A DNA stretch of 64,000 nucleotides from Eupeodes corollae (taxonomy: Eukaryota; Arthropoda; Insecta; Diptera; Syrphidae), in assembly GCF_945859685.1 (NCBI RefSeq), contig NC_079148.1:33677946-33741945 (forward strand), written 5' to 3'. Shown piece by piece: positions 57,201 through 64,000 of the stretch. Each line of letters begins with the position of its first letter. Within the stretch, counting starts at the first letter, position 1. Below the pieces are notes generated by a model. The model ran no database searches. It was given only the letters and a program-made list of their open reading frames with translations, and was not told the DNA's origin. Both the position numbers and the translations under genes were made by a program.

Positions 57201-58779
57201 ACGTCAAATAATTCTCCCGGATTTTTTTTTTGCTTGGTTTTTGATTTTTTTTTAAACCGCATATCAAGAATGTGCTATTCTTTACCCAAGCCTGTTTCTC
57301 CTTTCTGTTTGGATATTGTGATCTTCCGTTGATTCCTTTCTTGCTTCCAAAACTTTAACTTTGTTAAAATTTTAAATTTAATTTAAGGGAAGTTATCATA
57401 AAACTTGTGGTATGCTCGAAATATAATATACAAATTGATAAGTCCCAAAGTCACATTTAAAGTAAACTTCTCTACCACTAATTGTAGAGATATTTATTTT
57501 ATATGCAGGTTCTTTTAATCCCAAATGAATTTGGTTTTCTGGATGATTAAATATATTTACGGATTTTAAGTACCAAAATCACATCTACTTCTGTATTTTT
57601 CTCCATTATATGTTTATTGCCATGTAGGTAGGTAGGTATACCATTTAAAAAAATATACAAAATATTTAACATAAATATTTTAATTTTTGAAACAAAGAAA
57701 CGTTTTTTTTATTTTATTTCATTCGAAACCACAATCTGGTATTTTACCATGTTACTTTTTTTTTGTATTTATTTTTTTTTTTGCAAAATGAAATGATGGT
57801 AAAAGAAAGTTAAAAAAAATAAAACAATACAACCGAAAACAACAGTTATTTTTGCAACATAAACCTACCACAACAATTTATTTATTCCATTTCGTTTGTG
57901 GCGAACAACAATGCAAATCAAATAAAACAAATGTAGGTATATGGCTTTTCGTCTACTGGACTTATTTTTTATTTCTCTGTTTTTTTCAACATGTTAGTCA
58001 AAATCTTTTTGTCCCTATAAAAATAAATACATATACATATTTATGTCTACAATTTATTGTTAAAAAGTTAAAAAAAATACCAATTCATTTATGTACATTT
58101 TTATATGTATGTGTATGTGTATATAAATGTAGACCAAGTTGAGAATTATTGACAAGCAGTGCGAATGACATAATTATTGATTGAATGACGCAGTTGTTAA
58201 ATTAACGAAAACCTCTGCACTGCAAAACCATCAGAATATGCAAAGGATATACCGACACCGACGTAAATCTCCAATCATTCTACGATTCTCTCTATCACTC
58301 TGACTCTCATCCAGAGTATCATCCCAAACCAGCATGGATGACCGAAATCATTGTGCTATATTATTACAACCACAGGGAGTAAGGCAGGATAGTTGCAATG
58401 CGTTATATTTGAAATATACAGCTTTTTAGTTGATGTAGGTCGCTAAGGAGCTGTTGGCATAAAAACTTAAATAGGTACATTATTTTCTATTTTTGCCCGT
58501 TAGTGCTTTTTTCACAATAGAGAAGACAATTTTGCTAAAATTTCTCAAAAACAGCACCAATGATTTTTACAAAATCTTTTTTCTTAACTAAGCTTCTTTA
58601 ATATCAAAAATATGTCGGTGGTGCTCCAAGTGTATACCCTACCCATATTCCCATAGAACGTTTTTACTTGCGAAATAAAGGAACTATTAACGTACACACG
58701 TACAAAATTTCAAATTGATATTCAAATCAAACAAGACATATTGATGGTATATACGTCCAAAGCCAGGCAAAATCCTCAT
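57201..58779. other. AT-rich intergenic DNA
   Basis: No supported gene; poly-T and poly-A tracts frequent between 57200 and 58090. Confidence 0.5.
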
Positions 58780-58889
58780 TCAAACCCTCCAAGTGGGTGC
58801 CAGGCGGGCAATGATCACCACAGTAGTCCTGTGCGTTTTTGGCAGGATGGTGATTAGCTAAGGTTGAGTTGGATCGCTGAATTGTTGTA

Positions 58890-59140
58890 ACTCCTCAATA
58901 GTGCAACGTTCGGAAACCCAATTTAATCATAGTTTAGAGGTTCCTAATTTCAGTGATGGTGTGAGCGTACTAGTACGAAAACCGTGCCGAAGAATGAAAG
59001 GCTGGGGGATAAACCAGCCGTTAACGAGCTCTTTCGGATGCTGTGGCAAGGTCCGTCATATTTCTGCCTTACCCCGGCAAGCGGCTCTGCCGGGGCTGAC
59101 CGTCTTTCCGCTTTACTCGTGGGAATACAATGAAAAAATT
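58890..59140 (+). promoter_or_regulatory. Structured 5' UTR of H2
   Basis: Two strong hairpins: GGCTGG (59000-59005) with CCAGCC (59014-59019), and CCCCGGCA (59072-59079) with TGCCGGGG (59088-59095), an 8-bp perfect stem with an 8-nt loop. They stand out against the AT-rich surroundings. Some non-LTR elements carry structured 5' ends, including HDV-like ribozymes; I could not match that fold here. Confidence 0.45.
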
Positions 59141-59144
59141 TTAA

Positions 59145-60722
59145 AATAAACAAACAAACAAAACAATTATAAAACAAAAAAATCGCACCAAGGCTGCCAA
59201 TGCGGTCACATCACCTGAAAAGGCTGTCGAGCCAAATCAGGTGTGTGAACGTGTTGTCAACCCTGTGGTTGCAACTAGTGGCGAGAGTCCTTCTCCCTCT
59301 ACTAGCCGCAACATATACTTGAAGGAATTACCCGTCAGTGGAACAGCTGTGACGATCGGCAGTCCCAATGGCGGAAATTCCACACCCCACCTCTTCCCCG
59401 CTCCTGCTAGGACGTCGCAAGCGACCCCAAAAAGGGACACCCCATCCGGAGAGACAAAATCTGCGACATGTGGAATTGACTCAAAGGGTGAGGGCACACC
59501 CGGATTGGCATCGGTAGCGATTAAATCTGGAGGTGGACCCACATCTGTGACACACAGACATAGTTCTGGGCCGGCCAAAAAGAAGTCCAAGAAGTCACAG
59601 GCCAATCGAGACCAACGCAATGCCGAAAGGATTCTAGCCGCAGTCGGTGTCATACCAGCGGCGGAAAGAACCCCAGAGCAAACGCGTAAACTTGAGTGGG
59701 CTAGTGGCTTTCTTAGCAAAAAAGCTAAACCGACCTGCGGCGACTCAACGTCAAAGCGAGATAGGTCTTTCGAGGGTGACAAGCCCGAACCAAAAAGGCA
59801 GAAGGTGCTTTCCAACAGCACATCAGCCGTCAACAAAGATCTCTCCTTCAGCGACGCGCTCAAAGGTAAGATCATTGCCTCGGTCATTGACAGGAGTCAT
59901 GTGGATGGTAACATCTCTCATGATCATTGGGCAGAGGTCAAGGCTCACCTCGGTTTCAGATTTTTATCTGTTATCGAGGAAAATCCGGGGCCTCTCCCAG
60001 ACACAGCCGATGCAGGATGGTACCAAAATCGTATCAAACTCATCGCCTGTGGTGATCAGAGATCTTTCGATCTATACAGGGCTGCTGTCAATGGCTTGCC
60101 AGAAGTCTGGCCGGGTGCCGAGCTCGAGGTTGTTGCAAGGGAGAATATTCCTTGCCGGCCAAGAGCACGTATAATGGTCCCGGCTCTTCACAACTGTCCA
60201 GACATGATCATGAAACTGATCAAAACAAGTAATCCGGACCTGCCTTCTCACGACTGGAAAGTACCAAAGGTTGAGAAGAAGACAGTGGGTCACTATAGAT
60301 CGGCTCTCGTGCTGATCAATAGGGAATCACTGGCTCCACTGGCCGCGACCAAAGGTGTGATTAGGTATGGTTTCGATGAAATCATGATGCGTGTATATAA
60401 AAAAGATGAAGATACGCTAAACACGCCCCCCACAGAAGCCTCTTCAGCGGAGGGAAGCGATTCATTGGCAACGAAAATGGAGGCCGATGCAACACCAAAA
60501 GTGGAACCATCGACATCCACTGCCCCAAATAAGCCATCCGACGTGGAGGCTAAAACTAAAGTCGACAGTAACTCCGACATGGAGACTGAAGACGCCACCT
60601 TAGGCATCACCCAGAGTGAGAAAGACCTGCTTAGGTCCTCCTCAGACGAGGAAAACGCCGACAAAACAGTGGTGGAGGTTGATCTGACTAATAGTAGCAA
60701 TGCTGCGATTAGTACAGATTAA
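59145..60722 (+). CDS. LOA-like ORF1 protein (Gag-like, DUF4780-type)
   Basis: The frame is open from 59145, after a TAA, to the TAA at 60720-60722, but has no in-frame ATG before the homologous part; the nearest in-frame alternative is a GTG at 59241. An A-rich run (59130-59180) may hide a slipped start. Counting from 59241: a Ser/Pro/Thr-rich N-terminus, a basic stretch GPAKKKSKKSQANRDQR (~111-127), a second basic patch KPEPKRQK (~181), then a conserved domain (~205-385) with LSFSDALKGKIIASVIDRSH, ELEVVARENIPCRPRARI, DWKVPKVEKK and ALVLINRESL, resembling the insect DUF4780 domain of ORF1 proteins. The tail is acidic. Expected role: RNA binding in the element RNP. Confidence 0.75.
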   Translation, partial: NKQTNKTIIKQKNRTKAANAVTSPEKAVEPNQVCERVVNPVVATSGESPSPSTSRNIYLKELPVSGTAVTIGSPNGGNSTPHLFPAPARTSQATPKRDTPSGETKSATCGIDSKGEGTPGLASVAIKSGGGPTSVTHRHSSGPAKKKSKKSQANRDQRNAERILAAVGVIPAAERTPEQTRKLEWASGFLSKKAKPTCGDSTSKRDRSFEGDKPEPKRQKVLSNSTSAVNKDLSFSDALKGKIIASVIDRSHVDGNISHDHWAEVKAHLGFRFLSVIEENPGPLPDTADAGWYQNRIKLIACGDQRSFDLYRAAVNGLPEVWPGAELEVVARENIPCRPRARIMVPALHNCPDMIMKLIKTSNPDLPSHDWKVPKVEKKTVGHYRSALVLINRESLAPLAATKGVIRYGFDEIMMRVYKKDEDTLNTPPTEASSAEGSDSLATKMEADATPKVEPSTSTAPNKPSDVEAKTKVDSNSDMETEDATLGITQSEKDLLRSSSDEENADKTVVEVDLTNSSNAAISTD

Positions 60723-61803
60723 GCTCCATCACGCCATCATGGCCACGAACAACCTGATACTCCGACTGCATATGAACAAGGAAGACATCGTCTTAATACA
60801 GGAGCCGTGGGTCTCAAACTCCATCATCAGAGGTCTCAGGACTCCTGGCTATAAAATATTATATGCATCGGAGAAAGGTGAACCAAGGTCATGCATGTTA
60901 GTAAAAAATGACTTAAACATATTTTTACTCCCCAATTACAGCGACAAGGACACCACCACCGCTGTCCTAACAACAGATAAAGCCACCTACTGGCTCATAT
61001 CCTCCTACCTTGGCCACGACAGCCCAATTCCAGGAAACACCTTGAGGAAGGCAATTGCGGACGCGCAATCGAAAAAAGTTGGTCTCCTAATTGGTTCAGA
61101 CGCTAACGCCCATCACACGGTATGGGGTAGCTCTGATATAAATGAGAGAGGTGAGTACTTACTTGATTATTTACTAAGCACTAACCTACTCATAAGTAAT
61201 ATTGGTAATGAACCCACATTTGTAACCAAGAATAGGAAAGAGGTACTTGATATTACACTTACCTCTGACTCGATCCACAATATGATTTCAAACCTTCATG
61301 TCTCAAAAGAGAATTCCTTCTCTGACCACAAATACATTCAGTTTGAGCTCAAAGATGTAGCAAATACATCTACAGGATTTCGAAATCACCGGAATACCAA
61401 CTGGGAGCGTTATAGGGAGGTACTAGCACAACTGCTTAATCATAACCTTCTTAAAAGCTCCTCCAGTAAAGATGAACTAGACCGTTCTGTAAATCATCTC
61501 ACCGAAGCCTTAAATGAATCAATGAGATCTTCATGCCCTGTAACCATTTTAAAGGGTAAAAAGAAACCTCATTGGTGGCATAAAGAATTAGAACCATTCA
61601 GAAAGAGCTGTCGTAAACTCTTCAACAGATCTAAGTACACTAGATCTCCTTCTGACTGGGACTTATACAAACAAGCTCTAAAGCAATATAAAAAAGAATT
61701 AAGAAAGAGTAAGAGGTCTTCTTGGAGAAATTTTTGTGGTAAAATAGAAAATACTTCAGAAGCCTCAAGACTCCAGGTAGTTCTAACATACTCAACGACT
61801 TAA
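60700..61803 (+). pseudogene. LOA-like ORF2, endonuclease part
   Basis: Starts with ATG at 60700, overlapping ORF1 by 23 bp in another frame. The conserved LVQIKLHH start lies upstream of the next ATG (60739), which favours 60700. Endonuclease blocks: LIQEPWV (catalytic Glu, ~60795), LLIGSDANAHHTVWGSSD (~61081-61135), GNEPTFVTK, EVLDITLTSDS, SFSDHKYIQF (catalytic SDH, ~61317). A basic linker, KKPHWWHKELEPFRKSCRKL, follows. The frame ends at 61801-61803 because of a frameshift near 61775; sequence in the next frame (DLVDLITREKLQWAINSFD) continues the protein. Confidence 0.85.
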
Positions 61804-64000
61804 CATCAGAGTCTCAAGCTTCTACAAGCGATTTAGTTGATCTAATAACGCGGGAAAAACTGCAATGGGCCATAAACAGCTTTGATCCATATAAATCTCC
61901 AGGACCAGATGGAATCATTCCGGCCAAACTACAAAAATGCTCAGACATGATTATTCCACCATTGGAAATCATTCTGACAAGCTGTGTAAGGTTGAGATAT
62001 ATTCCCAAAGCCTGGAGAATGGCAAAAGTAGTCTTCATTCCCAAAGCAGGGAAACCCTCACACGTTAACCCTAAAGATCTACGACCAATCAGCCTATCAT
62101 CCTTCCTTCTTAAAACCTTGGAAAGATTGATTGAAATTTATATCAGACATAATTTAAAACCATGTCTCATTTCCACAGCTCAACATGCTTACTCTAAGGG
62201 AAAATCAGTAGAATCAGCATTTCACTCACTGGTACGTACTATTGAACATTCCCTCGAATACAAAGAATATAACCTGGTAGCGTTCCTAGATATTGAAGGA
62301 GCTTTCAACAACGTCAGTTACCAGGCGATCACAACAGCAATGGATAAGCTGAAATTAGAGAAGTCACTCATAGATCTTATAAGTCTCATGCTCAAAAGCA
62401 GGACAATAATTTCTAACATGAGAAGTTTTACTACCACCAGATCGGTGAATCGAGGCACTCCCTAAGGTGGAGTCCTTTCGCCTCTTTTATGGAACATGGT
62501 AGTAAACGACTTACTTACAACATTGGAAACAGAAGGTTTCAAGGTGATTGCCTACGCTGATGACGTTGCGATATCCGTATCTGGGAAGCACCCCCAAGTT
62601 CTCTCGGAACTCCTACAAAATGCCCTAAACAGGCTAACTAAATGGGCTAATCAATGTGGATTGGACGTCAACCCACACAAAACAGAATTAATACTCTTCT
62701 CGAGAAGATATAAAATTCCTCAGATTAGCCCACCAAAGATTAAAGGAATACCATTAAGCTTTTCCGACCAAGCTAAATATTTGGGCCTCATTTTAGACAA
62801 AAAACTAAATTGGAAGGCAAATATTGATGAAAGAGTCAAAAAGGCTACTGTAGCGCTTTTTACTTGTAAAAAGGCCATAGGATCAAAATGGGGCTTCTCC
62901 CCAAAAATAACCCACTGGCTATACACTTCGGTAATCAGGCCGATACTCATTTATTCAGCCGTCGTATGGTGGACCGCACTGGATAAGATGGTAAATCTAA
63001 ATAAGCTCATCAAAGTCCAGCGGTAAGCAGGTATGTGCATCACAGGAGCACTTCGCACAACACCAACCGCAGCACTGGAAGTGCTTTTAAACCTAACACC
63101 ACTTGACATCTTCTCTAAAAAGATGGCTGCCAACTCATGTGTAAGGCTTAGAGCCACCTCTCAATGGACCAGTAACAATACTGGACATACAACCATTCTA
63201 GACAATTTCAGATCTATCCCAGATCGCTTAGACTATACCACCCCAAAAATGGTATTTGGTAAAAGATTCCATGTGTCCATCCCTTCAAGATCCTCCTGGG
63301 AAGAACAGAGACCCCTGGAAGACGATGCGGTACACTTCTACACTGACGGTTCAAAGACCGATCACGGAGTTGGAAGTGGTATCATTCAGAATATCCTATA
63401 GACTTCCCAATCAATGTAGTGTATTTCAGGCAGAAGTAATGGCGATTAAAGAAGCACTATCCTTGCTCAAATAAAATGTTATATCTTGTAAGGATATACG
63501 AATCTTCTCAGACAGCCAAGCCGCTCTTAAATCTCTCACGTCTATCTCTACAAACTCTCAAACAGTCCACGGCTGTCGATCATCTCTGAATGAGATGACG
63601 GAACAGTTTAACATTCACCTCATTTGGGTGCCGGGCCACAGAGACATTCCGGGAAATTGCAAAGCCGATGAGCTCGCCAAAAACGGAACACTTCTGCCTT
63701 ATGTTAGACAAAAACATAACATAGGAACACCACTTGCTACATGCAAATATCTTCTCAAGCAATATGCTTTAGAAACAACAAATACTAGATGGTCACAAAG
63801 TACCACCTGCCTGGCAACCAAGCAAATATGGCCAAGTATTGACTTAAAACGGTCAAAAGGCTTGATATCACTAAGCAGACAAAGTATAAGCTCTACAATT
63901 AGAGTAATAACGGGACACTGCCTCATAGGTAGACATGCTCTGAGGCTAGGGGTCTACACAAATGACTTCTGTAGAAGCTGCATGGACGAGGAGGAAGAGG
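61804..64000 (+). pseudogene. LOA-like ORF2, RT and RNase H part (runs off window)
   Basis: RT blocks: SPGPDGIIPAKLQKC (~61898), MAKVVFIPKAGKP (~62022), LRPISLSSFLLKTLER, STAQHAYSKGKSVESAF, motif A LVAFLDIEGAFNNVSY (~62275-62320), then a TAA at 62463-62465 where H1 has CAA (GTPQGG), IAYADDVAIS (~62547), and a TAA at 63024-63026 where H1 has TCA. RNase H has YTDGSK (~63340), a 17-bp deletion near 63380 that shifts the frame, and a TAA at 63472-63474 (H1 has AGA). The last bases lie in the CRSCMDEEEE tail. Confidence 0.88.

Larger units (their letters stand above)
58780..64000 (+). mobile_element. LOA-like non-LTR retrotransposon H2, long copy cut by window end
   Basis: Contains a GC-rich 5' UTR, ORF1, and ORF2 with endonuclease, RT and RNase H. 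From 62351 it matches H1 (49610) with few substitutions and one net 17-bp deletion in RNase H. The 5' boundary is not sharp; I place it near 58780 where GC content rises. The 3' end lies beyond the window. ORF1 is open but ORF2 has a frameshift and three stops, so this copy is inactive. Confidence 0.85.

Noticed and set aside
59237..59887. 216-codon minus-strand frame
   Set aside because: Antisense shadow of ORF1 of the LOA-like element, which has the family domain on the plus strand.

Overview
This window looks like repeat-dominated nuclear DNA from an insect, most likely a higher fly (Diptera). The reasons are AT-rich unique DNA with no operons, many eroded transposable elements of insect type (jockey-like, LOA-like, CR1-group, RTE, copia, Helitron, Tc1/mariner-like), and a tRNA-derived SINE. 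I found no convincing host gene. Almost all supportable coding sequence belongs to mobile elements, nearly all of them inactive. Family names come from recognised protein motifs, not from a search.

Layout. 1-4190: the 3' end of a CR1-group (Daphne-like) retrotransposon, its flank and an AT-rich repeat, then a 200-N gap, then an oppositely oriented copy of the same element. 5282-8500: eroded jockey-clade element. 8663-10274: complete copy of the AT-rich repeat (family R), with subterminal inverted repeats, a core of ~174-bp tandem units and a 3' hairpin. 12043-14560: copia-type LTR retrotransposon on the minus strand. 15870-17730: relic of a transposase-like protein family. 17866-19510: an inverted array of CTCGAGCGCGTCAGATT repeats. 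22412-24251: a SINE split by a non-LTR element. 26172-27845: second full family-R copy. 28320-30870: eroded non-LTR element with an internal tandem duplication. 31044-31862: intact-length SINE and a LOA-like 3' fragment. 33110-33686: Helitron helicase scrap. 33850-36985: a three-level nest (non-LTR element containing a SINE containing another non-LTR element). 36986-39995: nearly complete RTE element. 43233-46480: second CR1-group copy plus the same downstream flank as at the window start. 47740-48199: unidentified coding-like segment. 49584-51548: LOA-like element with a 13-bp target duplication. 54540-56033: SINE split by an RTE element. 56400-57200: Tc1/mariner-like relic. 58780-64000: long LOA-like element with an open ORF1, cut by the window edge.

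The strongest biological signal is in the SINEs. Four copies are visible and three are interrupted by longer retrotransposons. Two of these carry independently 5'-truncated members of the same non-LTR family at the same nucleotide, between the Pol III A and B boxes, at the place of the tRNA anticodon loop. This suggests a retroelement that targets tRNA-like sequence. Other notable items are the DINE/HINE-like architecture of family R, the CTCGAGCGCGTCAGATT inverted array, and CTAAC repeats at the 3' ends of the LOA-like copies.
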